A DNA stretch of 64,000 nucleotides, taken from the NCBI GenBank assembly GCA_963727575.1, contig CAVSIA010000011.1, positions 62,001 to 126,000 of the forward strand, read 5' to 3'. The position numbers and the translations under genes were made by a program. This DNA comes from JAHQVI01 sp963727575. GTDB lineage: Bacteria > Pseudomonadota > Alphaproteobacteria > Rhizobiales > Rhodomicrobiaceae. This document shows, in pieces, positions 1 to 9,167 of the stretch. How positions within the stretch are numbered: position 1 is the first letter of the stretch; every line of letters starts with the position of its first letter. Below the pieces are notes generated by a model. It saw nothing but the letters and a program-made list of their open reading frames with translations. It was not told where the DNA came from and searched no databases.

Positions 1-2
1 CG

Positions 3-245
3 GGAGGCGGCTTTCGGCTTGCGCGCCTGGCGGACGACATCACGCTCGGTGAGATCGTCCGGTTGCTGGAGGGCCGCTCCGCAATGGTCGAATGCTTCCG
101 GCCGGAGGGCGGGGCCTGCACGCTGATGCCCGGATGCCGTCTCAAGGGCCGGCTTCACGCGGCGCGCGAGGCCTTCCTGCGTGAGCTAGACCGCACCGCC
201 CTGTCAGACTGCGCGTGGCATCCAGGCGACACGATGACGGCGTGA
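3..245 (+). CDS. nsrR: Rrf2-family regulator, NsrR-like, C-terminal part (gene starts before the window)
   Basis: The reading frame is open from the window edge and ends with TGA at 243-245, so only the last 80 residues are seen. They match the C-terminal half of Rrf2 regulators: a helix with ITLGEIVRLLEG, then VECF, and three cysteines in the order C-x7-C-x5-C followed by RLKG. In NsrR these cysteines bind the iron-sulfur cluster that senses nitric oxide. The helix-turn-helix lies outside the window. NsrR represses nitric-oxide detoxification genes. Other Rrf2 members such as IscR and RirA share the fold, so the NsrR name is likely but not certain. Confidence 0.75.
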   Translation, partial: GGGFRLARLADDITLGEIVRLLEGRSAMVECFRPEGGACTLMPGCRLKGRLHAAREAFLRELDRTALSDCAWHPGDTMTA

Positions 246-280
246 GGGCGGATCTTTCGGCAAACTCATCGGGCCAAGTC

Positions 281-1267
281 CTAACGCAGAAACAGGTCGA
301 TTTCGCCGAACAGATCCCGCGCGTTCCGCTCGACGCATAGGAAATGCGAACCGGGCGATATCGTTACCAGCCGCTTTTGCCGTGCTCCGAGCCGCCCGAA
401 CAATCTCGATGCGTCGCTGGCGGTCGAGGTGGTGTCGTCGCCGCCGCGGATGATCAGGGTGGGCGGCGAAATCCGTTGCGGGTCGTAGAGCGGTCTTCCG
501 TTGAAGATTTCGAACAGGTCGGCGAGCGCCCCGGTCGGAGCGCGGAACGATAATTCGCCGCGCGTGCCAGACGCCGGGTCCGCTTTCGCCAGAGCCTGCA
601 TGATCGCGTCCGGGACGGCACCGTCGCGATAGTCGGCAACATCGGCGCCCTCCGGAATATCGGCATCCCAACGCGAACGCAGATCGGCGAGGCCGATCCA
701 GCGATAGGCCCCGAGCGACGGGTTGATCCGTGTGCGGTCTGATGGATCGGCGATCCTGTCGATCCAGGCGTCGTTCGCTTCGGCAAAGACCGGCGCGTAG
801 AGAACCAGCCGTTCCAAAACGCCGCCATTGCGCCCGGCGAACGCTCCGGCGATGACGGTCCCCCACGAAAAGCCGACCAGATTGACCTGCTTGCTTCCCG
901 CCTGCTCGATCGCGAACCGCACCCCGGCAGCGAGATCCTCGACGACATCGGCGAGGCGGGCATAGGGCGCATTCTGCTCGGGCGGCGCATCGAGCGTTGC
1001 CGCGGGCGTCGACCACCCGTATCCGCGCAGATCGAGGGCGAAATTGCGCCAGCCGCGCGCTGCAAGGTCACGCTGCATCGAGACGGCCGGCGGCGGCAGG
1101 TCGAACATCGGCGCCCCGAAGGTCGCGCCGTGCAGCAGCAGCACCGGGGTCTTGTGGGCCTCGCCGTCCGCCGGAGCGATTTCGACAATCGAGAGCGGCG
1201 CATCCCGCTGTCCGTCAGGAGGCAGCCGGTGTTCGCGTCTGACGATTCCGGGTGTTTGCTCAGGCAT
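281..1267 (-). CDS. alpha/beta-fold hydrolase
   Basis: This is a 328-residue cytoplasmic alpha/beta hydrolase. It shows the oxyanion strand LLLHGATFG near residue 45, the nucleophile elbow GFSWG with Ser134, an acidic strand LIIRGGDD near residue 280, and the catalytic His in SPGSHFL near residue 310. The ATG at 1267 is preferred over the TTG six bases upstream because GAGAGG sits six bases before it. It lies 36 bp beyond the end of livF on the same strand and is probably the last gene of the liv operon. It may hydrolyse an ester or amide imported by that transporter. The substrate is unknown. Confidence 0.85.
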   Translation of the reverse strand: MPEQTPGIVRREHRLPPDGQRDAPLSIVEIAPADGEAHKTPVLLLHGATFGAPMFDLPPPAVSMQRDLAARGWRNFALDLRGYGWSTPAATLDAPPEQNAPYARLADVVEDLAAGVRFAIEQAGSKQVNLVGFSWGTVIAGAFAGRNGGVLERLVLYAPVFAEANDAWIDRIADPSDRTRINPSLGAYRWIGLADLRSRWDADIPEGADVADYRDGAVPDAIMQALAKADPASGTRGELSFRAPTGALADLFEIFNGRPLYDPQRISPPTLIIRGGDDTTSTASDASRLFGRLGARQKRLVTISPGSHFLCVERNARDLFGEIDLFLR

Positions 1268-1303
1268 TGCCAACCTCTCTCTGACGGCTTGCCGCGAATG
1301 GCG

Positions 1304-2017
1304 TCAAAGCCCCAGATAGGCCCGTCTGGTGTGCTCGTTGGTCATGATCTCCTCACCCGTGCCCGAGAGAACGATCCGGCCGTTCTCGATCACCCAGGCT
1401 TGCGACGAGACCGCGAGGGCGTGCTGCACGTTCTGCTCGACCAGGAGGACGGTCGTCCCCAGCCTGTTGATCTCGGCGATCACCTCGAACATCGTCCGAA
1501 CGATCACCGGCGCGAGGCCCAGCGAAGGCTCGTCCAGCATCAACATGCGCGGCAGCCCCATCAGCGCCCTGGCGATGGCGACCATCTGCTGCTCGCCGCC
1601 CGACAGCGTTCCCGCCTTCTGGCCGGCGCGCTCGCTGAGGCGGGGAAAGATCGCATAGGCCCGATCGAGCGAGGCCCGGCGGCTGACTTTCGCGTGGCTT
1701 TGGAACGAACCCAGCTCCAGATTTTCCAGCACCGTCAGCGAGGGAAACAGGCACCGCCCTTCCGGCACCATGATCAGGCCGCGCCGGACGATTTCATGCG
1801 CCGGCTGATGCTGAATCGGCTCGCCGGAGAGCCGTATCTCGCCGCCGCTTGGCGAGATGATGCCGGACAGCGCCCGCAGCGTGGAGGTCTTGCCCGCGCC
1901 ATTGGCGCCGACGATGGTGGCGATCGCACCCTCCTCGACCGAGAAGGAGAGATCCTTGACGACCTCGACGTCGCCATAGCCGGCTCGCAGGCCATTCACT
2001 TCGAGGATCGCGGTCAT
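1304..2017 (-). CDS. livF: branched-chain amino acid/amide ABC transporter ATP-binding protein LivF
   Basis: This 237-residue ABC ATPase is one of the two nucleotide-binding subunits of a Liv-type importer (HAAT family). Walker A GANGAGKT is at residues 37-44, the signature LSGGEQQ is near 140, and Walker B LMLDEP with the LivF-typical SLGLAP follows. Its start overlaps the livG stop by four bases (ATGA at 2014-2017), which shows translational coupling. The substrate may be an amide or carboxylate rather than an amino acid, because the neighbours are an amidase and a hydrolase. Confidence 0.92.
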   Translation of the reverse strand: MTAILEVNGLRAGYGDVEVVKDLSFSVEEGAIATIVGANGAGKTSTLRALSGIISPSGGEIRLSGEPIQHQPAHEIVRRGLIMVPEGRCLFPSLTVLENLELGSFQSHAKVSRRASLDRAYAIFPRLSERAGQKAGTLSGGEQQMVAIARALMGLPRMLMLDEPSLGLAPVIVRTMFEVIAEINRLGTTVLLVEQNVQHALAVSSQAWVIENGRIVLSGTGEEIMTNEHTRRAYLGL

Positions 2018-2733
2018 AGCGCCATATCCTCGCCGAGATAAGCCTCGATCACTGCGGGATCGCGAACGATGTCCTCCGGTCTGCCCTCCGCGATCATCTG
2101 GCCGTGATTGAGCACGTAGATGCGGTCGCTCAAATTCATGATCACCGGCATGACATGCTCGATGACGACGATCGTCACGCCATCCGCGCGGATCCGGCGG
2201 ACGGTTTCGATCATCTGATTATGCTCCGACGGCGTGAGGCCCGCCATCACCTCGTCGAGCAGGATGATGCGCGGCTCCGTTGCCAGGACCTTCGCGATTT
2301 CGAGCCGCTTGCGGCCGGCGACCGGCAGGTCTCCGGCGCGGCGCATCGCCAGATCGCGAAAGCCGACCTGATCGAGAACGGCGAGCGCCTTCTCACGCGC
2401 CTGGGCGGTCTTTGCGAACACGTTGAAGGCGCCCATCATGACGTTGTCGAGAACCGTCATTTCCGGGAAGGGCCTGACGATCTGAAAGGTGCGGCTCATG
2501 CCGAGATCGCAGATCTGATGCGGCTTCATACCGACGATGCTGGCTCCGTCGAGAAGAACATCGCCTTCATCGGGCTGGATGAAGCCGGAAAGCAGATTGA
2601 ACAGCGTGGTCTTGCCGGCGCCGTTCGGGCCGATCAGGCCGACGATCTCGCCCGCCTCGACCGTCAGGCTGACGGTGTTGACGGCGACGAGACCGCCGAA
2701 CCTTTTGGTCAGGTTTTTGGCTTCCAGCAACAT
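2014..2733 (-). CDS. livG: branched-chain amino acid/amide ABC transporter ATP-binding protein LivG
   Basis: This is a 239-residue ABC ATPase with Walker A GPNGAGKTT near residue 36, the GMSRTFQ Q-loop region, the signature replaced by the LivG-typical AGRKRLE, and Walker B IILLDEVMAGL with the E-x-x-x-G form common in LivG. It starts at ATG 2731-2733, which overlaps the livM stop as TGATG. Its stop overlaps the livF start. The upstream livM frame runs into it because of a frameshift, but homology to LivG begins at this ATG. Confidence 0.92.
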   Translation of the reverse strand: MLLEAKNLTKRFGGLVAVNTVSLTVEAGEIVGLIGPNGAGKTTLFNLLSGFIQPDEGDVLLDGASIVGMKPHQICDLGMSRTFQIVRPFPEMTVLDNVMMGAFNVFAKTAQAREKALAVLDQVGFRDLAMRRAGDLPVAGRKRLEIAKVLATEPRIILLDEVMAGLTPSEHNQMIETVRRIRADGVTIVVIEHVMPVIMNLSDRIYVLNHGQMIAEGRPEDIVRDPAVIEAYLGEDMAL

Positions 2734-3820
2734 CACGTCCGCGCCCCGAAGCGTTTTTGCAGCCAGGGCAGCACGCCGCGCGGCATGTTGATGCAAACCA
2801 GGATGAGCACGACGCCGTAGAGCAGCAGCGCGCCGCCGCCACCGCCACCGGCGGCGAGGAAATCGAAATAGGCCGACAGCTTTTCGGATACCGGCGCGTC
2901 GGAGGCGAATATCTGCACGACCGCCGTGCCTGATCCGCCGCCGGGGAACAGCACGCGCGTCGCCTCCGCAACAGGCGTCAGCACGAAGGAGCCGAGGATC
3001 GGGCCGAACACGGTTGCTGACCCGCCGAAGACGGTCCGCAGGATGATCTCGACGGACAAGCCGACGGTGATGATGTCGTCGGGGACGATATATTGCGAAT
3101 ATTGCGCATAGAAGGTGCCGCCGGCGCCGGTCAGCGCGGCGCTGAGCGTCGTCGCGATCAGCTTGGTGCGGGTGGTGTCGATGCCGATCGCGGCGGCGGC
3201 CTGCTCGTCCTGGCGGACGGCGTGGAGGTAGTAGCCGAGCCGCGAGCGGGAGATCCAGTACACCACCGCCGTCACCGCCACCATCATGGCCAGCGAGATG
3301 TAATAATACGGGGCCTTGTTGCGTGAACTGGAAGTCCCAGAAGCTGTCGCCGCTCAGCGGGATGAGCACGCCGAGCGAGCCTCCGGTGAAGTCGACATGC
3401 AGGATGGTGAGCCGCAAGAGCTCGGCGAAGGCGATGGTCGCCAGCGCGAAGAACGGGCCGGTGAGCCGATAGCGGAAGCTCAGGAAACCGACAAAGAAGC
3501 CGAACAGGCCCGCAAGGCCCATCCCCGCGATCATGCCGATCCAGGGCGACACGCCGAAATCGACGTAGAGCAGCGAGGACGTATAGGCGCCGACGCCCGA
3601 CATAGGCCGCATGGCCAAGCGAGAGTTGCCCCGCATAGCCGCCGAGAATGTTCCAGCACTGTCCCCAATAGCCGAACAGAAAGATCAGCAGGAAGACGTT
3701 GAGCAGCGCCGAGCCGGTCAGCCCCTGCGGCATGATCGCGACGACGAGATCGGACTCCGCATAGAACGGCAGGGCGATGAGAGCCGCCAGTCCGACAAGG
3801 AGAAAGATCGCCATGCGCAT
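2733..3820 (-). pseudogene. livM: LivM-type ABC permease, reading frame broken twice
   Basis: Three overlapping frames together give one LivM membrane permease of normal length, about 360 residues. The N-terminal segment carries QLSLGHAAYVG, the middle carries VGAYTSSLLYVDFG, and the C-terminal part carries RTVFGGSATVFGPILGS. Near 3600 the codons for YVGVGAY contain one extra G. Near 3311 an extra G sits before codons for YYYIS. Removing both restores the family sequence with no other defect. The gene ends by TGATG overlap with livG and begins 10 bp after livH. It may be intact in the organism if the two insertions are sequencing errors. Confidence 0.85.
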
Positions 3821-3830
3821 CGGCGCGGTC

Positions 3831-4707
3831 CTATGTCATTCGCCCGCCGAGCAGGCCCTGGGGCCTGACGAGCAGGATGAGCAGGAATACGGAGAAGGTC
3901 GCCATCTGCTTCATGGAGGGCGACGGCAGCAGGATCTCGCCGAGGCTCTCGACGACGCCGATGATCAGCCCGCCGACCAGCGCGCCGGGCATGCTGCCGA
4001 GCCCGCCGAGCACGACGGTCACGAAGGCGATCAGCGTGAAGGGCAGCCCGACCTGCGGGGCGATATAGAAGAACGGCGTCATCAGCACGCCCGGCGAGCG
4101 CCACACAGGCGGTGCCGAGGCCGAAGGCGATCTTGTACATGCGCCCGACATCGATGCCGACCGACCATGGCTCCGGTCTGCTCCTCGGCGCAGGCCCGCA
4201 GAGCCTTGCCGGTATCCGTCCGCGAGAGGAACAGGAACACGCCCACCGCCGCCGAAAGCGACACGGCGCAGGCGATCAGGCGCACATAGCTGACGGAGAC
4301 CCCGGCGACGGAGAATGTCGTCGCGCCGTAGGACAGGCGCAGGCTCTGAAAGTCCGGCGAGAACAGGAACAGCGCCATATTCTGCAGCACCAGCGAGATG
4401 CCCACCGTCACGAGGATCTGGATGTTCTCAGGGGCATGGAGCACCGGCCGGATCAGCCGCGCCTGGATCACCCAGCCGAGCGCGAAGAAAACCGGCAGAC
4501 ACAGCACCGCCGAAATATAAGGGTTCGACGCCCCCCATGACCGAAAGGAAGAAGGCGAAATACATGCCGAGCATCAGGAAATCGCCATGGGCGAAATTGA
4601 TGATCTTCATGACGCCGAAGATCAGCGTTCAGCCCAAGAGCGATGAGGGCGAAGACGCCGCCGATCAGCAGCCCGCTGACTATCGCCTGCGCGACCAAGG
4701 TGCTCAT
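3831..4707 (-). pseudogene. livH: LivH-type ABC permease, reading frame broken four times
   Basis: Successive segments in different frames add up to a LivH permease of about 290 residues: VAQAIVSGLLIGGVFALIALGL, MKIINFAHGDFLMLG, ILVTVGISLVLQNMALFLF, then TLIAFVTVVLGGLGSMPGAL near the C-terminus. Breaks lie near 4634 (extra A), 4516 (extra T or G), 4171 (extra G) and 4100 (extra G). Each is a one-base insertion whose removal restores the family motif. It is the first permease gene of the operon, 82 bp after the binding-protein gene. Four such defects with conserved sequence between them point to base-calling error or very recent decay. Confidence 0.85.
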
Positions 4708-4789
4708 GGATTGTGGTCCGCTCGGTTGGGGAGGATGCCGGGGGCGGTGACGCCGGCCACCGCTCCCGCCAGTCTCGAGGGAAGGCTAA

Positions 4790-6043
4790 TCAGCGCTTGT
4801 CCCAAGCGGGAACCGGCCAGACGGCCTTCTGCGGCGCAATCTCCTCCGGCCAGATCGAGACGAACTCGCCGTTCTGCACCTGGAGAATGCCGAGACGGCC
4901 CTGCTCGCTCTGTCCCGAGGCGTCGAACTTGATGCAATCGTAGGGCAAGAGGTTCTTCTCACCGCAGATCTCGGTCTCGGCGAGGGCATCGCGAACCTTG
5001 TCGCGGTCCGTCGAGCCTGCCTTTTCGAGCGCGTCGCGCAGGACCATGGTCGACATGTAGGTCTCGGCGGCGTGGCCGTTCATCGGAATGCCGAACTTCT
5101 TCACGAAGCGCTCGTTGATCTCCTTGGCGCCCGGCTTTTTCAAATCGGGATTCCATTCGCCGACCGTGAAGCTGTAATTCGCCAGCGGTCCGAGATTGGC
5201 GATGTAGGCGGGATCGATATGGCCGGCGCTGGTGCCGACGATCGGGATATTGACGCCGAGTTCCTTCATGGTCTTGGTGATCAGCACCGCGTCGGAAATG
5301 TAGGAGACCAGAACCAGCGCGTCCGGGTTGAGGCTCTTGACCCGGGAGATCGTCGCAGTCAAATCCGGCGTGTCCTTGGGGTAGGCGATCTTGTCGAGCA
5401 CCTTGATGCCCGTCTCGTCGGCATATTTCGCCTGGCCCGCGGAGCTGGACTTGCCGAACAGCGTGTCCTCGAACATCAGCACGATGCTCTTGACCGGATG
5501 GCCGGATTTCTCGCCGATCGACTTCAGGAAGGCGAGCTGGTCGCGCGCATACCAGGACGCCTTGGGCGACACTTTGAAGGTATATTTGAAATTGCGGCCC
5601 TCGGTGATGCTGTCGGCGATGGCGACCGGATCGATATAGGGCACCTTCAGCTTTTCGGCGATCTGTGTCGTCGGGAAAGTCACGCCGGACTGATAGGCGC
5701 CCATGATGGCGACGACGCCGGAGCGGGCCAGCTTCTCCGTCTCTTGAATGCCGACATTCGGATTGCCCTGGGTGTCGCCGTCGACCATCACCAGCTTGGC
5801 GCCGCCGAGCGCCTTGATGCCGCCTGCAGCGTTGATCTCCTCGATGGCCAGCTCATGCCCGCGCCGGTTGTTGATGCCGATCGGTGCAACGGAGCCCGAC
5901 AGCGGCAGCAGGATGCCGACCTTGACGTCGTCGGCCGCATTCGCCGTGGGGACGTGGAAGACGGTTGCGCTCATCGCCATGAATGCGCCCAGGGCGCCGC
6001 CAATGACAGCCCTGCGCGTGATCGAGGACGCGACTGATTTCAT
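4790..6043 (-). CDS. Liv-type ABC transporter substrate-binding protein
   Basis: This 417-residue periplasmic binding protein belongs to the Leu/Ile/Val (type I) family. The N-terminus has a twin arginine followed by a hydrophobic stretch (TRRAVIGGALGAF) and a cleavage region TANAADDV, which suggests Tat export. The mature protein opens with VKVGILLPLSGSVAPIG and GHELAIEEINAAGG, which are hallmark LivK-family segments. It is the first gene of the leftward liv operon. The ligand is not evident, but the divergent amidase gene at 6448 and the hydrolase at the end of the operon suggest an amide- or ester-containing compound. Confidence 0.9.
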   Translation of the reverse strand: MKSVASSITRRAVIGGALGAFMAMSATVFHVPTANAADDVKVGILLPLSGSVAPIGINNRRGHELAIEEINAAGGIKALGGAKLVMVDGDTQGNPNVGIQETEKLARSGVVAIMGAYQSGVTFPTTQIAEKLKVPYIDPVAIADSITEGRNFKYTFKVSPKASWYARDQLAFLKSIGEKSGHPVKSIVLMFEDTLFGKSSSAGQAKYADETGIKVLDKIAYPKDTPDLTATISRVKSLNPDALVLVSYISDAVLITKTMKELGVNIPIVGTSAGHIDPAYIANLGPLANYSFTVGEWNPDLKKPGAKEINERFVKKFGIPMNGHAAETYMSTMVLRDALEKAGSTDRDKVRDALAETEICGEKNLLPYDCIKFDASGQSEQGRLGILQVQNGEFVSIWPEEIAPQKAVWPVPAWDKR

Positions 6044-6447
6044 GTTTCTCTCCCTTGCATTGCCCCAGAGGTGGGGCGGTCGGATATGGCTTCGCCGAAT
6101 GGCGCGCTTTCCGGATTCTTCTTTCGCGTTATTTTTAATGCGATTAATTCAAAACTGATCTGTCTGTGATTTCGAGTCAAGGACAGTCGGCGCGGCGGGC
6201 CTGAACGCATGTGTGCGATCACCGCGTCGGCCAGTGAGCGGATCGTTGAAATCGACCTTGTCCGGGAAGGGATTTCCTTCGCTTTCGCGTCCTGCTGCCT
6301 ACGGAGGATGCCGGCGGATCTGGAAGGGGGCGGGCGCTATATGATAGGGTTGGATGGGCCGGTTGCGCGGCGCGGGCTGTTCGCGCACGGCGAGCGGCCG
6401 GGCCGAGGGGCCCGAAATCCGAGATGTTCCGGGAGGACGAGAGCGCC
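6044..6447. other. divergent intergenic region between the liv operon and an amidase
   Basis: This 404-bp stretch holds no convincing gene. The left third, about 6118-6180, is unusually AT-rich for this genome and lies upstream of the binding-protein gene, so it probably carries that operon's promoter. The remainder is GC-rich and leads to the amidase ribosome-binding site. No clear palindromic operator was found. Confidence 0.5.
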
Positions 6448-7860
6448 ATGGCCAGCGAGATTGCCGATCTGACCGCCAACGAACTTCTGAGCCATTACGC
6501 CGCCAAGACGCTGTCGCCGGTCGAAGCCGCGCGCGCCGCGCTCGACCGCATCGAGCGCTGCAATCCGGCCGTCAACGCCTTCCGCCTCGTCGACGAGGCG
6601 CGCGCGATCGAGGCCGCGCGCGCCTCGGAGGCGCGCTGGGTTCGGGGCGAGCCGCAGGGCCTGGTCGACGGCGTGCCGTGCTCGATCAAAGACCTCGTGC
6701 TGACCAAGGGCTGGTCGACGCTGCGCGGCTCGCTGAGTGTCTCACCCGATCAGCCTTGGGACGAAGATGCGCCGTGCGTTGCCAGGCTCCTGGAACACGG
6801 CGCCGTGCTGCTCGGCAAGACCACGACGCCGGAATATGGCTGGAAGGGCGTTACCGACAGTCCGCTGACGGGCATCACGCGCAATCCCTGGGATCTGTCG
6901 AAAACGCCCGGCGGGTCCAGCGGCGGCGCGGCGGTGGCGGCGGCGCTCGGCATGGGGGCGCTGCATATCGGCACCGATGGCGGCGGCTCGATCCGCATCC
7001 CCGCGTCGTTCACCGGCATTGTCGGGATCAAGCCGACCTTCGGCCGCGTGCCCGCCTATCCGGCGAGCCCCTTCGGCGACGTCGCCCATGTCGGACCGAT
7101 GACCCGCAGTGTCGCCGATGCCGCGCTGATGCTGCAGGTCATTGCCGAGCCGGACCGGCGCGACTGGCAGGGGCTGCCGTTCCCGCCGCCGAACTATCGG
7201 GACGGCATTGCGGGTGGCGTTCAGGGGCTGCGCATCGGCTACAGCCCGGATCTCGGCTTTGCCAAGGTCGATCCCGAGGTCGCCGAAATCGTCGAGCGCG
7301 CGGTCCGGCAGTTCGAAACGGCGGGCGCTGTCGTCACGCCGGCAGCGGTGATGCTCGAAAATGCCTATACTGTGTTCCTCGCGCATTGGATGAGCGGCGC
7401 CGCGGCCATGCGCGTGCGCATTCCCGAAGATCAGCGCGGCAAGCTCGACCCGGACTTGCAGAAGGCGATGGACTATGGCGCGCGGCTGACGCTGGCGGAC
7501 TACCAGGCCGCGTCGGCCGGGCGTGCGGCTCTCGGGCTTACTCTGTCGACGGCGTTCGAGCGCTTCGACCTGCTCGTGACCCCGACCATGCCGCTCGCCG
7601 CATTCGACGCCGGCCATGTCAGCCCGAAGACGGGGGAGTGGAACTGGACCGATTGGACACCGTTTTCGTATCCCTTCAACCTGTCGCAACAGCCCGCCAT
7701 GTCGGTCCCCTGCGGCTTCACCAGGTCAGGACTCCCCGTCGGTCTGCAGATCGTCGGACCGCGCCTGTCGGAGGCGCTCATCCTGCGTGCCGCCGCCGCT
7801 TTCGAGGCGCTGATGCCGGTGCGCCTACCGCCTAAGCCGGAGGCTGCCCCCGTCGCGTGA
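6448..7860 (+). CDS. amidase (amidase signature family)
   Basis: This 470-residue enzyme hydrolyses a carboxamide to an acid and ammonia. The amidase-signature catalytic residues are visible: Lys81 in CSIKD, the cis-Ser pair in GGSSGG at 157-158, and the nucleophile Ser181 in GTDGGGSIR. ATG 6448 is chosen over 6424 because GGGAGGA lies about 10 bases upstream of it and downstream of the earlier ATG. The gene diverges from the liv operon, which suggests that the imported compound is an amide. It belongs to the general aryl/aliphatic amidase group and is not GatA-like in context. Confidence 0.9.
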   Translation: MASEIADLTANELLSHYAAKTLSPVEAARAALDRIERCNPAVNAFRLVDEARAIEAARASEARWVRGEPQGLVDGVPCSIKDLVLTKGWSTLRGSLSVSPDQPWDEDAPCVARLLEHGAVLLGKTTTPEYGWKGVTDSPLTGITRNPWDLSKTPGGSSGGAAVAAALGMGALHIGTDGGGSIRIPASFTGIVGIKPTFGRVPAYPASPFGDVAHVGPMTRSVADAALMLQVIAEPDRRDWQGLPFPPPNYRDGIAGGVQGLRIGYSPDLGFAKVDPEVAEIVERAVRQFETAGAVVTPAAVMLENAYTVFLAHWMSGAAAMRVRIPEDQRGKLDPDLQKAMDYGARLTLADYQAASAGRAALGLTLSTAFERFDLLVTPTMPLAAFDAGHVSPKTGEWNWTDWTPFSYPFNLSQQPAMSVPCGFTRSGLPVGLQIVGPRLSEALILRAAAAFEALMPVRLPPKPEAAPVA

Positions 7861-7878
7861 CCGCGGTGGATGCGGATA

Positions 7879-7899
7879 TGCTGACAAATCCGGTCAGTA
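7879..7899. promoter_or_regulatory. operator-like inverted repeat upstream of the WYL regulator
   Basis: The sequence is TGCTGACA, five bases, then GGTCAGTA. The second arm matches the reverse complement of the first at six of eight positions. The same 21-bp architecture occurs at 8643-8663 in front of the glyoxalase-fold gene. It is 40 bp upstream of the regulator start, so autoregulation is a reasonable inference. Confidence 0.6.
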
Positions 7900-7939
7900 T
7901 GCTATGCCATCGTGATGATGGAATAGCGGGAATAGCCAG

Positions 7940-8629
7940 GTGTCACGCGCGCAGCGACCGCTGGATCTCATTCAGGTGCTCCGGCGGTATCGCCGGCCCG
8001 TCAGCGGAGCGGTGCTCGCCAAGGAGCTTGGCATTTCGCTGCGCACGCTCTATCGCGACATCGACACACTGAAAGCCCAGGGCGCGCATATCGACGGCGA
8101 GCCGGGGGTCGGCTACGTGCTGCGGCCCGGCTTCATGCTGCCGCCGATGATGTTCACCGAAGACGAGATCGAAGCGATCGTGCTCGGTTCGCGCTGGGTC
8201 GCCCGCCGCGCCGATGCCCCGCTCGGCGCCGCCGCCCGCAACGCGCTCGCCAAGATTGCCGCAGGGCTGCCGGCCGATCTGAAGGAGGGCCTCGACGCAT
8301 CCAACCTGCTGATTGGGCCGGGCGCGCCGGTCGCAGTCGGCGATGCGGAATTGCCATCCATTCGTCAGGCGATCCGTACCGAGCGGAAACTGCGCATCGC
8401 CTACACAAACGCCAATGCCGAGCCGACGAGGCGTATCATCTGGCCCTTCGCGCTCGCGTTCTTCGACCGCGTCCGCATGGTCGTGGCGTGGTGTGAGCTG
8501 CGGAAAGACTATCGGCATTTCCGCACCGACCGCATCGCGGTGCTTGAGCTTCTCGATCAGCGCTATCCGCGCCGTCGCCAGGCCCTCCTCAAAGAATGGC
8601 GCGAGTTCGAGGGCGTCGCCGAGCAATAG
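7940..8629 (+). CDS. YafY/DeoR-like HTH and WYL-domain transcriptional regulator
   Basis: This is a 229-residue regulator. Residues 1-60 form an HTH_11-type winged helix (LIQVLRRYRRPVSGAVLAKE then RTLYRDIDTL). Residues from about 130 form a WYL domain for ligand sensing, with LRIAYTNANAEPTRRIIWP. Members of this family often lie beside and control a PhnB/glyoxalase-like gene, as here. Matching 21-bp inverted repeats lie before this gene and before the downstream gene, which supports a two-promoter local regulon. The ligand is unknown. Confidence 0.88.
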   Translation: MSRAQRPLDLIQVLRRYRRPVSGAVLAKELGISLRTLYRDIDTLKAQGAHIDGEPGVGYVLRPGFMLPPMMFTEDEIEAIVLGSRWVARRADAPLGAAARNALAKIAAGLPADLKEGLDASNLLIGPGAPVAVGDAELPSIRQAIRTERKLRIAYTNANAEPTRRIIWPFALAFFDRVRMVVAWCELRKDYRHFRTDRIAVLELLDQRYPRRRQALLKEWREFEGVAEQ

Positions 8630-8642
8630 CAGTCGCAAAGAC

Positions 8643-8663
8643 TGCTGACAGTTTTTGGCAGCA
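8643..8663. promoter_or_regulatory. operator-like inverted repeat upstream of the glyoxalase-fold gene
   Basis: The sequence is TGCTGACA, five bases, then TGGCAGCA. The arms are complementary at seven of eight positions. It lies 71 bp before the ATG of the VOC gene, in the expected promoter zone, and repeats the motif seen at 7879-7899. It is inferred to be a binding site of the WYL regulator. Confidence 0.65.
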
Positions 8664-8734
8664 GAATCTCCTAGCATGGGCTCAAGCCGGGCCGCCCGAC
8701 GGCACCGCCTCAGCAATCAAAAGGAGATCACCGT

Positions 8735-9106
8735 ATGATCAATTTCAGCTTCGTTCTTCTCTATGTCGACGATCCGGTCGCCAGCGGCCGCTTCTATGCG
8801 GATCTGCTCGGAACGCCGACGGTCGAAAGCGTGCCGACGTTTGCCATGTTGCCGCTGTCGGAAGGCGTCATGCTCGGGCTATGGCTGAAGAAGGACGTCG
8901 ACCCCAAGGCGACGCTCGCCGGGGGCGGCTGCGAGGTCGCGTTCACCGTTGACGACGAGCGGACCGTTGACGCCATGTACAAGGATTGGAAGAAGCGCGG
9001 CATCGAAATCCTGCAGCCGCCCATTGGCATGGATTTCGGCTACACCTTCACCGGCGCCGATCCCGACGGCCATCGGCTCCGCGTCTTTGCAGCACCGAAA
9101 GCGTGA
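8735..9106 (+). CDS. VOC (glyoxalase/bleomycin-resistance fold) protein
   Basis: This 123-residue protein has the paired beta-alpha-beta-beta-beta modules of the vicinal-oxygen-chelate fold. It begins with FVLLYVDDPVASGRFYADLLG, a typical VOC opening, and ends with FTGADPDGHRLRVFA, the segment that carries the conserved final metal-side strand. AAGGAG lies 9 bases before the ATG. Some metal-ligand positions usual for true glyoxalase I are not evident, so it may be a binding or resistance protein rather than an enzyme. It is probably controlled by the adjacent WYL regulator. Confidence 0.85.
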   Translation: MINFSFVLLYVDDPVASGRFYADLLGTPTVESVPTFAMLPLSEGVMLGLWLKKDVDPKATLAGGGCEVAFTVDDERTVDAMYKDWKKRGIEILQPPIGMDFGYTFTGADPDGHRLRVFAAPKA

Positions 9107-9167
9107 TTGGTGGCGCGGCTGTCAAAGTCGGAGAGGCGGGCCAGGCGGCCCCGCCCTTGGCCGCGCC

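Noticed and set aside
5072..6037. 321-residue plus-strand frame opposite the Liv binding protein
   Set aside because: It is an antisense shadow. The binding protein has a signal peptide and full family similarity.
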